Assembly: GCA_963807235.1 (NCBI GenBank)
Contig: CAWEBF010000035.1
Span: forward strand, 62,001-126,000
Length of the DNA: 64,000 bases
DNA from: CAWEBF01 sp963807235
GTDB taxonomy: Bacteria; Acidobacteriota; Vicinamibacteria; Vicinamibacterales; UBA2999
Direction of reading: 5' to 3'
Part shown: one piece after another, positions 30,007-38,505 of the stretch
Numbering within the stretch: position 1 is the first letter of the stretch
Layout of the letters: every line of letters starts with the position of its first letter
Notes under the pieces: model-generated
Told to the model about the DNA's origin: nothing
The model's database searches: none
What the model saw: only the letters and a program-made list of their open reading frames with translations
Made by a program: the position numbers and the translations under genes

Positions 30007-30665
30007 TGGCGATGACCGCAGCTACTTCCGCTCGAGAGGCGGCGCCGGTCGCCATCCTGACGCGACCCGACATTCACTGGCAGGCCCTCGAGGTCGACCG
30101 CCGCGCGCGCGCGGGCATCAAGGGGCAGAACCCATGCGTCCTGTGGTTCACGGGCGTGTCTGGAGCGGGCAAGTCCACCATCGCGAACCTGCTCGAGAAG
30201 CGCCTGCTCGCGCTGGGGCGCCACACCTATCTGCTGGACGGCGACAACGTCCGTCACGGGCTGAACCGCGATCTCGGCTTCAGCGACGACGATCGTGCCG
30301 AGAACATCCGGCGCGTGGCGGAAGTGGCGAAGTTGATGGCCGACGCTGGCCTGATGACTCTGGTGTCCTTCATCTCACCGTTCCGGGCCGACCGGCGGAT
30401 GGCTCGCAACCTGATGCCGCCAGGAGAATTCATCGAGGTCTTCGTCGACACGCCCATTCACGTCGCCGAAGCCAGGGATCCCAAGGGGCTGTATCGCAAA
30501 GCCCGGCGCGGCGAGCTGAGGAACTTCACGGGTGTGGATTCGCCCTACGAGACGCCCGAGTCGCCGGAAATCGTCCTGAACACCACCGCGATGTCGCCGG
30601 AAGAGTCGGCGGAGCGCATCCTCGCCCACCTCTGCGCGGCAGGGATTTTCGACGTCCGGCAATGA
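30006..30665 (+). CDS. cysC: Adenylylsulfate kinase CysC
   Basis: The 219-residue protein has a Walker A motif FTGVSGAGKST at residues 48-58, then HTYLLDGDNVRHGLNRDLGF and the family block LVSFISPFRADR. It phosphorylates APS to PAPS, the sulfate donor for the flanking sulfotransferases. An N-terminal extension of about 45 residues (ILTRPDIHWQALEVDRRA) precedes the kinase core, as in several stand-alone CysC proteins. Its stop overlaps the cysQ ATG as ATGA. No sulfate adenylyltransferase gene is in the window. Confidence 0.94.
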   Translation: MAMTAATSAREAAPVAILTRPDIHWQALEVDRRARAGIKGQNPCVLWFTGVSGAGKSTIANLLEKRLLALGRHTYLLDGDNVRHGLNRDLGFSDDDRAENIRRVAEVAKLMADAGLMTLVSFISPFRADRRMARNLMPPGEFIEVFVDTPIHVAEARDPKGLYRKARRGELRNFTGVDSPYETPESPEIVLNTTAMSPEESAERILAHLCAAGIFDVRQ

Positions 30666-31465
30666 CCTCACGGGCCGAACTGCTCGAGTGCGTGGTGTCA
30701 GCCGTCCAGGCGGCCGGCGCGGCGATCATGAGCTCCTACGGGCACGCTGGCGAAGTGCGCACGAAGGCCGATCGGTCCCCACTGACCGCAGCCGACCTGG
30801 CGTCGCATCGTGTGCTCACCGAGCGCCTGTCTGTCATCGTCCCGGCCCTGCCCGTCGTCTCCGAGGAGGGGCCTGCATCCGACGAGTCGCGGGCCGCGTG
30901 GGCTGCGTACTGGCTGATCGATCCGCTCGACGGCACGAAGGAGTTTCTGGCGCGAAACGGTGAATTCACCGTCAACGTGGCACTGGTCGAAAGCGGCCGG
31001 CCGACGCTCGGCGTGGTCGGGGTTCCGGCCCGAAACACGATCTTCACCGGAGACGTCGCGGCGCGCCGCGCCTGCCGGATCGATTCGAGCGGCACAACCC
31101 GGCTCGCCGCCCGGGCGTACGGCGGCCGGCAACCGGTTGTCGTGGCCAGCCGCCGCCACGGCGCCGACGAACTGACCGGGCCCCTGGCCAGGCTGGAGCG
31201 CGCGCACGGTGCCGTGCAGTTCCGCCAGATCGGAAGTTCCCTCAAGCTGTGCATGCTGGCAGAGGGCGGCGCCGACATCTATCCGCGCCTGGCTCCTACG
31301 TCCGAATGGGACACTGCCGCCGCCCATGCGGTGGTCGAGGCCGCCGGCGGCGCCGTGCTGCAGCTGTGCGGTACCCCGCTTCGTTACAGCAAGCTCGACG
31401 TGCTCAATCCCTCTTTCGTTGCCGTGTCGGATCCAACAGTGGACTGGACGCAATGGTTCCGCTGA
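30662..31465 (+). CDS. cysQ: 3'(2'),5'-bisphosphate nucleotidase CysQ
   Basis: This intact 267-residue inositol-monophosphatase fold protein has metal-binding VVSEEG (residues 65-70), LIDPLDGTKEFL (85-96) and EWDTAAAHAVVEAAGG. It hydrolyses PAP, the by-product of sulfotransferases, and can remove excess PAPS. Its place between cysC and the second sulfotransferase closes the PAPS cycle within one operon. Its 3' end overlaps the next gene by 13 bases. Confidence 0.93.
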   Translation: MTSRAELLECVVSAVQAAGAAIMSSYGHAGEVRTKADRSPLTAADLASHRVLTERLSVIVPALPVVSEEGPASDESRAAWAAYWLIDPLDGTKEFLARNGEFTVNVALVESGRPTLGVVGVPARNTIFTGDVAARRACRIDSSGTTRLAARAYGGRQPVVVASRRHGADELTGPLARLERAHGAVQFRQIGSSLKLCMLAEGGADIYPRLAPTSEWDTAAAHAVVEAAGGAVLQLCGTPLRYSKLDVLNPSFVAVSDPTVDWTQWFR

Positions 31466-32445
31466 CGTTGTCGCGGCCCACGACCGGTTCGACCGCTCCG
31501 GGCGAGTCGTTCCGGGAGTTCTTCGAGCACGCGCGCCGCGTTCCTGTGTTCGTCATCCTCGGGGTGCAGGGTTCCGGTACGAACTTGCTGAGAAGCGTGC
31601 TCGCCAGCGCGTTCGGCTTTTGCGTCATCCAGGACCAGTCGATCATCTTCAGCTCCGCCGCGCGACTGGGACCGGATTCGGAGCCTGACGACATTCGCCG
31701 GCAGTTCCACCGGCTCAGCGCGCGCCTGTTGCCGTCCGCGGTGCGGCGCAAGACCACCAGGATCGTCAGATCGAACTCGGACTACAGCGAGATTGCGGAC
31801 TATTTCGCCTCGGTAGACCTCCGGTCGGGCGCCGATCTCGCCCGCTTCGTCTATGCCTATGGAGCGTTCCGGCTGCGCACGACGCTCATGGCGGTCAAGT
31901 CGGACGACCTCTGGCAGCACATCGACGCGATTGACAGGGTGATCCCGAACCGGCGGATTCTGCTGCTGACCCGCGACTTCCGGGACAACCTCCTTTCGAT
32001 CACGCGGGCGGACTTCGGCCCGATTGAGCCTCTGGTTGCCGCCAAGTACGTCCATGACCGGTTCACACGCTACGAGCGAGAGTTCGATCGGACGCCGGAG
32101 GACTATCGTCTGCATGTTCGCTACGAGGACCTGCTGGCGGCTCCGCACGCGTTCGTCGAGCGATTCGGCCGCCACTTCGGCCTGGCGCCCGCGTTGAACG
32201 GCCACGCAGCCGTCGAGCGTCTTCCAATCCGCCGGAACAACGTCAGCAAGTGGGGCGAGCTGGATTCCGCCACGCTGGCGCGCTGCGAAGCGATCCTGCA
32301 CGCGGAGCTCGAACGCTACGGCTACGGTGTCGGGCCCGGCACCATCGCCCCGACCGCCGGGACGTGGGCGCTTGCGAGAAGCCGTGATGTCCTGCGGCGG
32401 GTGCCGCAGAAGATGGTGAAGATCTCGAGCCGTCTCCGCAGGTGA
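31453..32445 (+). CDS. Sulfotransferase 2
   Basis: This intact 330-residue protein has the phosphosulfate loop VILGVQGSGTNLLRSVL and the 3'-phosphate motif ILLLTRDFRDNLLSI, followed by RLHVRYEDLLAAPHAFVERF. It is clearly related to sulfotransferase 1 but diverged, so the two probably modify different acceptors or positions. The start ATG lies inside the end of cysQ. The C-terminus is basic (RRVPQKMVKISSRLRR), perhaps for membrane association. The acceptor cannot be deduced. Confidence 0.8.
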   Translation: MVPLTLSRPTTGSTAPGESFREFFEHARRVPVFVILGVQGSGTNLLRSVLASAFGFCVIQDQSIIFSSAARLGPDSEPDDIRRQFHRLSARLLPSAVRRKTTRIVRSNSDYSEIADYFASVDLRSGADLARFVYAYGAFRLRTTLMAVKSDDLWQHIDAIDRVIPNRRILLLTRDFRDNLLSITRADFGPIEPLVAAKYVHDRFTRYEREFDRTPEDYRLHVRYEDLLAAPHAFVERFGRHFGLAPALNGHAAVERLPIRRNNVSKWGELDSATLARCEAILHAELERYGYGVGPGTIAPTAGTWALARSRDVLRRVPQKMVKISSRLRR

Positions 32446-32451
32446 AGGACC

Positions 32452-33046
32452 TCAGCGCCGGGTTTTCTTGTCCACGGCGTCGAGAAATGCCCGTCCTCGA
32501 GGCGACAGGCGGTAGCCGACCTCCAGGCTCTCGGTGAGGCCAAGCTCCTTCAGTTGACGGACCCGCGGCTTGAACAGCGACGTCTCCATGCCGAGAGACT
32601 TGGCGAGCCGCGCGGCGAGAACGCCCGGCCGCTGCTCGATCAGGCTCAAGACGCGCATGGCCCACGGCCCGTCCTTGGACTTCGCGCCCATCGCAGCGAT
32701 CTGGTGCTCGAGAGCGTGGACATCGGCGTCCGTGAGGCGCGCGTTTTCTCGCAAGCGCCACACGCGGGTCGGCACCCGCCAGCCGCACGGTGATCCGATA
32801 CAGCTGCCCGTCTGGATACTCCGCCAGCTCGTTGAGGAGCGCCGCCTTGGACGGGTAGCCGGCCGCGCGCGCGTCCGCGTCGCCAAGCCGGAGGACCGAC
32901 GACTCGTCGACGGCGTCCACCGCGACGACACCGGCCGGCGTCTTGAAGGTCGATCCCTCCTTGACTCGAGGGGTGGTCCAGCGCCGGAACACAGCGGTCA
33001 CGGTGCCGCGCGCGATGCCGTCAAGGGTAGTTTGTGAGAGCAGCAC
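32452..33046 (-). CDS. ASCH-like / winged-helix protein (one frameshift near 32770)
   Basis: The N-terminal part (VTAVFRRWTTPRVKEG, then GVVAVDAVDESSVLRLG) resembles ASCH/PUA-like RNA-binding domains. The C-terminal part in a second frame (GPWAMRVLSLIEQRPGVLAA, VRQLKELGLTESLEVGYRLS) reads as a winged-helix domain. A frame change near 32770 joins them into about 197 residues. The start is GTG 33046. The function is unknown. It sits between the sulfation operon (convergent) and the MacB permeases. The domain calls are by pattern only. Confidence 0.5.
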
Positions 33047-33093
33047 TAGCGGACCCAGAGCCGGAAGGCCTGGGCCAGAGCCTAGAGCCCGTT

Positions 33094-34344
33094 CTACTCG
33101 TATCTCAAGGCTTCGATGGGATCGAGGCGGGACGCCCGCAGGGCGGGCACGAACGAGCTGACAAGTCCCACGACCATCAGGATGCCCGTGCAGACCGCCA
33201 GCAGCTCGAAGGACAGGTTCAGATAGATGTCCACGGCTCGCGTCCGGTCATCGAGCAGTTCCGAGAGGAACGGCCGCGGGCTGAACATCCACACGAGCAC
33301 GTAGGAGATGGCCACGCCGACGGCGCCTCCCGCGAACGTCGTCGCCAGCCCCTCGGCCAGAAACTGCCCGAGGATGGTCCGGCGCCTGGCGCCCAGCGCC
33401 TTGCGCAGGCCGATCTCGCGCGTGCGCTCGGTCACGGACACGAACATGATGTTCATCACGCCCACGCCGCCAATCGCCAGGGTCAGCACGCCGATGAAGC
33501 CCAGGACCAGCTTGAGCCCCAGGACGATGCTCGCCGTGATGTCCTGCGCCTGCGCGGAGCCGAACGATCGCAGCGCACGTTCGTCCGCAGGGTTGAACCG
33601 CAGACGCCGGCCCAGCACCTCCTTGACCTGCCGTTCGGTGCGCACCGCCAGCGTGGAGTCCACTGCCTGGAAGATGAAGGTGCTGAGGTATTCGGTGTTC
33701 CACAGCTGGCCGGCCGTCGTGTGCGGAATGAACACGCTTTCCTTGTCGGGGCGGCCGTAATTCGAGAGCTGCACCTTCTCGCGCTGCACGCCGATGACGT
33801 GGAACGCCATGCCGTTCAGCCGGACGGTTTCGCCGACGGCAGCCTGCGTTCCGAAGAGCTTGCGGGCGACCTCGCTGCCGAGGAACACCACCCGCCGCTG
33901 CAGGCGCACGTCCTCCGAATCGATGAAGCGGCCGGCGGCGGCGGGCTGCGTGCGCATGACCCCATAAGCCGGCGCCACGCCGCGGGCGCGGTAGCTGGCC
34001 TGTTTGGCCCGCCATACCACCAGGACGTCGCGCATGAATTCGGGGCTCCATGCCTTCACGAACGGCAGCTCGCCCACAGCGCGCGCATCATCCATACGCA
34101 ACCGGATCGGCTTCCCTGCGCGCTCGCCGCCAGACTGCATGCTGGTCTGGCCGGAAAACATGATGGTGACGCCGTCGCCGTAGGCGCCCTGGAATCCGCG
34201 CAGCAGGGCCTGGTTGAAGCCCTCTCCGTACGCCAGCAGCACCACCACCGACACGATGCCCCAGGAGATCCCCAGCATCGACAAGCCCGCGCGCATGCGA
34301 TTGCGCGCCAGCCCAGCCGCCGCCTCTCGAACCACGGTTTTCAT
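33094..34344 (-). CDS. MacB-type ABC transporter permease B
   Basis: This intact 416-residue MacB/FtsX-like permease has an N-terminal helix (MRAGLSMLGISWGIVSVVVL), a large periplasmic domain (about 45-280) and three C-terminal helices containing GGVGVMNIMFVSVTERTREI, the signature cytoplasmic-side loop, and KALGARRRTILGQFL. The ATG overlaps the stop of the paired permease as ATGA. MacB-type systems use a periplasmic piston to move substrates via a MacA adaptor and an outer-membrane channel. No nucleotide-binding domain is fused or adjacent. Confidence 0.88.
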   Translation of the reverse strand: MKTVVREAAAGLARNRMRAGLSMLGISWGIVSVVVLLAYGEGFNQALLRGFQGAYGDGVTIMFSGQTSMQSGGERAGKPIRLRMDDARAVGELPFVKAWSPEFMRDVLVVWRAKQASYRARGVAPAYGVMRTQPAAAGRFIDSEDVRLQRRVVFLGSEVARKLFGTQAAVGETVRLNGMAFHVIGVQREKVQLSNYGRPDKESVFIPHTTAGQLWNTEYLSTFIFQAVDSTLAVRTERQVKEVLGRRLRFNPADERALRSFGSAQAQDITASIVLGLKLVLGFIGVLTLAIGGVGVMNIMFVSVTERTREIGLRKALGARRRTILGQFLAEGLATTFAGGAVGVAISYVLVWMFSPRPFLSELLDDRTRAVDIYLNLSFELLAVCTGILMVVGLVSSFVPALRASRLDPIEALRYE

Positions 34345-35636
34345 GATTCGAACCGCAAGGCCTCGACGGGAGGCAGCAGCGCGGCGCGGCGGGCCGGCAG
34401 CGTGGAGGTCACCACGCCGATCAGCACTAGCAGACCCATGGCTCCCAGTCCGGCGGTCCAGGTGATGACCAATCCCTGAAATCTCACCGGCATCGGCAGC
34501 TGGTTCACGCCGGCACACAGCGCAAAGGCCACGGCGAACCCGATGGTGCCGCTGAGCATCGTGAGCAGGAAGCCTTCAAGAAAGAACTGGCGCTGCACGT
34601 GATGAGTCGTGGCGCCAAGCGCCTTGCGCACGCCGATTTCCCGTGTGCGCTCGCGAACGGCCACCAGCATGATGTTCATGACGCCCAGGCCGCCGAGTGC
34701 CAGCGTCACCACGCTGACCAGCGCGAAGAACCAGTTCATGTGCTCGATCATCCGGCCGAACATCAGCGTCTCGAGTGACGTGTCCCACATGGCCACGGCA
34801 TTGCGATCGGTCGGATCGAAGCGGTGCCGCGGCGCCAGGATGCGCCTGACCTCCTGCTCGAGCGGCCAGTCCACGTCCTCGATGCGGCCCGTCCGTGCGT
34901 CGAGAACCGCCGGCAGCTGGTCCACCACCCACTCGTGCGGCGACACGATCAGGTTCGACAGCACGCCCGGCTCCGCGTCCGGCCGCGGAAAGTCGCGCAG
35001 CATCGCCGAGAACGGCACGAACACCTTGTCGTTGTCCGGTCCGCTGTAGCTGCTGTCCTGGTCCTTCTTCCGGATCTTGCCGATCACCGTATACGGCAGC
35101 CCGTTCAGGTAGACGCGCTGCCCCAGGCTGTCACGCGTGCCGAAGAGCTGCGCCGTGGCGTCGGCGCCGATGATGGCGACGCGCCGCGCCTCCTCTTCGT
35201 CGTTCACGCCGAACATCCGGCCGCGCTCGACGTCGATGGTCCGGATGGCCTGGTACTGAGGCTCGATGCCGTGGACCTGGAGAGTGGCCGAATTGTGGGC
35301 GCTCTTGATCCTCATGGCGCCGCGCTGAATCTCCGCGCTGACCACGGCGATGAGCCGCGACTCGGTGGCGAGCGCCTTGGCGTCGGCGGCGGTGAGCAGA
35401 ATCTGGTGGCCGGCTCGCTCGCCTCCGGCCTGGAGCGAGGTGCGGCCGCCCCACACGATGCCGATGTTCTTGCCCAGCTCCTCGAGCACGTGCTGGTTCC
35501 CGCGCTGGAACCCTTCGCCGGTGGCCTGCAGGATGACCACGGACACGACGCCCCAGGCGATGCCGAACATCGTCAGGAAGCTGCGCAGCTTGTTCGCCCG
35601 CAGGTTCTGAAGGACCTGGATCAGAACCTCTCGCAT
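34341..35636 (-). CDS. MacB-type ABC transporter permease A
   Basis: This intact 431-residue paralogue of the next gene has the N-terminal helix LRSFLTMFGIAWGVVSVVIL, a periplasmic domain, then LGGLGVMNIMLVAVRERTREI and KALGATTHHVQRQFFLEGF. Two related permeases in tandem suggest a heterodimeric exporter. It begins 6 bases after the adaptor gene and ends overlapping permease B. The substrate is unknown. The ATPase must be supplied from elsewhere. Confidence 0.88.
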   Translation of the reverse strand: MREVLIQVLQNLRANKLRSFLTMFGIAWGVVSVVILQATGEGFQRGNQHVLEELGKNIGIVWGGRTSLQAGGERAGHQILLTAADAKALATESRLIAVVSAEIQRGAMRIKSAHNSATLQVHGIEPQYQAIRTIDVERGRMFGVNDEEEARRVAIIGADATAQLFGTRDSLGQRVYLNGLPYTVIGKIRKKDQDSSYSGPDNDKVFVPFSAMLRDFPRPDAEPGVLSNLIVSPHEWVVDQLPAVLDARTGRIEDVDWPLEQEVRRILAPRHRFDPTDRNAVAMWDTSLETLMFGRMIEHMNWFFALVSVVTLALGGLGVMNIMLVAVRERTREIGVRKALGATTHHVQRQFFLEGFLLTMLSGTIGFAVAFALCAGVNQLPMPVRFQGLVITWTAGLGAMGLLVLIGVVTSTLPARRAALLPPVEALRFES

Positions 35637-35642
35637 GGCCGC

Positions 35643-36837
35643 TTAACCCGGCAGCACTACCCGCTCGCCGGCCTTCAGACCGCTCAGGATCTGGATCCGC
35701 GTGCCGTTGCCGACGCCCACCTTGACGTCCACCTTGCGGCGGCCCTCCGGGGCGACCGGGTCGACAACGTTCACCGACGCGTTGCGCTTGTCGTCGAACG
35801 TGATGGCGGCCTCGGGCAGCAGCAGCGAGTTCGGGAACTGCTCGAGGACGATCTCGGCGTTCGCCGTCATGTTCGCCTTCAGCTCCTTGGCGGCGTTGTC
35901 GATGGACACCTCCACCTCGAAGGTCGTGACGTTGTCCTTTTCGACGCCGATCGGCGAGATCTGCGTCACTCGGCCCTCGAAGGCCTTGTCGGGAAACGAC
36001 TCGGTGGTGATCTTCGCCGACTGCCCCAGCCGCACCCGTCCGATGTCGGCTTCGTCCACCTTGCCGCGCACGAACACCCGCTCGATGTCGCCGAGGGTCA
36101 TCACCAGCGTGGCGTTGGCACCGAGGTTCAGGATCGACGACACGGGGCTGCCCACTTCAACGTCGCGCGTCAGCACGGTGGCCCGGATGGGCGCTTTGAT
36201 GGTGGCGTTGGTCAGCTCCTCCTCGGCCCGCTCCACCGCGGCCCTTGCCTGTGACACTTGGGCCGTGGCCTCTGCCACGCGTGCGCGTGCGACCACCAGC
36301 TGGCCGCTGGCGGCGCGCTGACGGTTCTCGGCCTGCTCGACGGCGCTCTGCGCTTCGTCGAGCGCCGACTGCGAGACCAGCTTCTGCGCGAATAGCTGCT
36401 CAGCGCGCGAGTGGGCCCGGCGTGTGAATGCAACGTTCGGGCGACTCCGCCTCGATCTCGTTCTTCTTCAGCTGAGCGGCGGCGCCCTCGCGCGCGGCTT
36501 CGGCCGCCTGCAGGTTCGCGCGGGCCTCGCGGAGTCGTGCGTTAAGATTCTCCTTGTCGATCTCGGCCAACACCTGGCCAGGCTGCACCACCAGATCGAC
36601 GTCGACGAGAAGCCGCTCGATGATGCCGTTCGCCTTCGATTTGATCTCGACCTTCGTGATGGGCTCGACCTTGCCCGTGGCCACGACCGACCGGGTCATC
36701 GTGCCTGCCTCGACCGTGGCGATCTTGGCGGGGTCGATGCCGTCGGAGGCCCCGCTCAGCGTGGAAAACCCCCAGGCGGCGGCAACGACGAGGGTGGCCG
36801 CGGCGACCCAGAGGCCGAGTTTTCGAGATTTTCGCAT
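35643..36837 (-). CDS. MacA/HlyD-like periplasmic adaptor (one frameshift near 36425)
   Basis: The roughly 398-residue adaptor has an N-terminal anchor (LWVAAATLVVAAAWGF). The lipoyl/hairpin entry is VVATGKVEPITKVEIKSKAN, followed by a long coiled-coil hairpin (NLNARLREARANLQAAEAAR, and QVSQARAAVERAEEELTNAT on return). The beta-barrel and membrane-proximal parts end GLKAGERVVLPG. The N-terminal third lies in a different frame, with the shift near 36425. It bridges the inner-membrane permeases and an outer-membrane channel and is the first gene of the three-gene unit. Confidence 0.85.
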
Positions 36838-36989
36838 TGCGTCCTCGTGGAATACGGCCCTGCCGGGCCGACAGGGACATTGACGACGAACCCGCCGGAA
36901 AAGTTGCACCCCGCCCCCGCGGAGCGGGGGCAATCAGACACTGCCTCTGGCGAGGCGGAGCCTAGAGATGCGTGGAGGAGCCTCGCTAG

Positions 36990-37289
36990 ATGTGGATTCT
37001 GAGAGTTGAAACCGAAGGAACCCCCGAGAAGACTTTCAGGATGCTGCCCGGGACGGTGCGGACCGTGGGCCGGTCCACCGGAGCCGACTTCATCGTGGAC
37101 GCCGCCCTGGTCTCACGGGTTCACTGCAGGCTGAGCGCCCTGGCCGATGGCGGGCTGGAGGTGGCGGACCTCGACAGCACCAACGGCACTTACGTAAACG
37201 GTGACCGCGTGGAACGAGCCTCGTTGAGCTCTGGAGACCGGATTCGAGTCGGGCGGCTCGAGCTCGTGGCCACGAGGGAAGACTCGTAG
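36990..37289 (+). CDS. Small FHA-domain protein
   Basis: This 99-residue stand-alone FHA domain has VGRSTGADF (phospho-Thr contact Arg and Ser), SRVHCRL and DLDSTNGTYVNG. FHA domains bind phosphothreonine on proteins, normally products of Hanks kinases. A ribosome binding site GGAGGAG lies upstream. The stop TAG (37287-37289) is part of the first unit of a heptamer array. It sits near a receiver-like gene and a pseudokinase gene, suggesting a signalling patch. Confidence 0.88.
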   Translation: MWILRVETEGTPEKTFRMLPGTVRTVGRSTGADFIVDAALVSRVHCRLSALADGGLEVADLDSTNGTYVNGDRVERASLSSGDRIRVGRLELVATREDS

Positions 37290-37319
37290 TTCGTGGTTCG
37301 TGGTTCGTGGCCTTCGTAG
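37283..37319 (+). repeat. Heptanucleotide array TTCGTRG at the FHA gene end
   Basis: The units CTCGTAG, TTCGTGG, TTCGTGG, TTCGTGG and, after two bases, TTCGTAG run through the FHA stop codon into the convergent gap before the MBL-fold gene. Confidence 0.7.
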
Positions 37320-37338
37320 TTTCGCGGGCGGAACTGCG

Positions 37339-37995
37339 TCACTGGCCGCGGGACAAGTAATCCACGACGAACGGATTCGTGGCGCGCTCGCGCGCAATGC
37401 TCGTATCAGCGCCATGCCCCGGGTGAACGATGGCTGCGTCACCCAGCGGGAAGATCACGTCAGTAATCGAGCGCATCAGGCGCTCGTAGTCGCCGCCCGG
37501 CAGGTCCGTCCGGCCAATCGACCCGGAGAAGAGCGTGTCGCCCACGAACAGGTGTGTGTCTGCACTGCCGCGCCTGGCGATCTGCAGGCACACGCCGCCC
37601 GGGCAATGGCCGGGCGTGTGGTGCACGTTCACATCGAAGTCGCCGAACTCGATCGCTGAACCGTCGTAGAACACGTCGGGCGTCGGCTGCGGCGACACCT
37701 TGAAGCCGAACATCGCGCCCTGTTCCACCGCCGCCTCGTAGAGAAACAGATCGTCGCGGTGGAGGTAGACCGGCGCGCTCAGCTCGTTCTTCGCGGCCGC
37801 CACGCCCGTTATGTGATCCACGTGCGCATGCGTCAGAAGGATGTGGCGGACGTCCAAGCCGTGGTCGCGCACGGCGGCCAGCAACTGGTCGACTTCGTCG
37901 CCGGGGTCGATCACGATACCCTGGCGCGTCCGCTCGCATCCCACAACGAAGCCGTTCTTGTAGAACGGCGCGACGGCGCGGACTTCGAGGATCAT
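37339..37995 (-). CDS. MBL-fold hydrolase, glyoxalase II-like
   Basis: This intact protein of about 218 residues has the zinc motif LLTHAHVDHITG (HxHxDH), then HHTPGHCPGG, FVGDTLFSGSIGRTDLPGG and a final VHPGHGADT. The length and the GxIGRTDLPGG motif are typical of the small YcbL/glyoxalase II-like group that hydrolyses thioesters such as S-lactoylglutathione or analogues. The C-terminal alpha domain of classical glyoxalase II is absent. ATG 37995 is the natural start; a heptamer array begins 19 bases upstream. Confidence 0.85.
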   Translation of the reverse strand: MILEVRAVAPFYKNGFVVGCERTRQGIVIDPGDEVDQLLAAVRDHGLDVRHILLTHAHVDHITGVAAAKNELSAPVYLHRDDLFLYEAAVEQGAMFGFKVSPQPTPDVFYDGSAIEFGDFDVNVHHTPGHCPGGVCLQIARRGSADTHLFVGDTLFSGSIGRTDLPGGDYERLMRSITDVIFPLGDAAIVHPGHGADTSIARERATNPFVVDYLSRGQ

Positions 37996-38013
37996 TGGAG
38001 GAGATACTCTCAC

Positions 38014-38101
38014 GTTCGTAGTTCGTAGTTCGTAGTTCGTGTCGTGGTTCGTGGTTGGTGGTTGGAGAGGCCTGTGGCCTGGAGCCTGGAGCCTGGAGCC
38101 A
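38014..38101. repeat. Two different heptanucleotide arrays in a divergent gap
   Basis: 38014-38065 carries GTTCGTA repeated, degenerating into GTGGTTS units. 38074-38101 carries GTGGCCT, GGAGCCT, GGAGCCT and GGAGCCA. Together they fill most of the 109-base gap between the MBL-fold and receiver-like genes. Confidence 0.75.
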
Positions 38102-38104
38102 GAC

Positions 38105-38486
38105 ATGGTTGTATTCCTCGTCGACGATCTCTTCTTCTCGATCAAGATCAAGACGGCCGCCCGACTGGTCAATGCCGAGGTCTACTTCGAGCGTACCGGC
38201 GAGAACACCCTCGAGACCATCCGCGAGAAGCAGCCACACCTGGTCGTGTTCGATCTCGACAGCGTGAAGTTGCGGCCGATCGAAACGGTAGCGGCCATGA
38301 AGGCGGACCCCGACCCTGCGGTCCGTTGCGACGCTGGGATTCGTGTCGCACGTCCATGCGGACACGATCGCGGCGGCCCGCGCCGCCGGCATCGATCAGG
38401 TGCTGGCGCGGTCGGCATTCGCCGACCGGCTGGGAAGCATCCTCACCGCCGGGACGCCGGCTTCCAGCGCGGATCGACCTCGCTAG
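38105..38486 (+). CDS. Receiver-like single-domain protein (one frameshift near 38325)
   Basis: The roughly 126-residue protein resembles a response-regulator receiver. VVFLVDDLFFSIKI supplies an acidic pair, PHLVVFDLDS gives the phosphoacceptor-like Asp, TLGFVSHV supplies the Ser/Thr position and QVLARSAF has Arg where Lys is expected. The last third is in another frame. No output domain is present. The replacement of the conserved Lys suggests weak or no phosphotransfer signalling. Its 3' end converges on the pseudokinase gene. Confidence 0.6.
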
Positions 38487-38505
38487 GGCGGTGTCTTTTG
38501 GCCCG

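Noticed and set aside
31249..31452. Longer N-terminus for sulfotransferase 2
   Set aside because: It would overlap cysQ by 217 bases in another frame with no family resemblance; ATG 31453 fits the sulfotransferase start.
38014..38101. Possible CRISPR array
   Set aside because: Repeats are 7 bases, contiguous and without spacers, and no cas gene is near.
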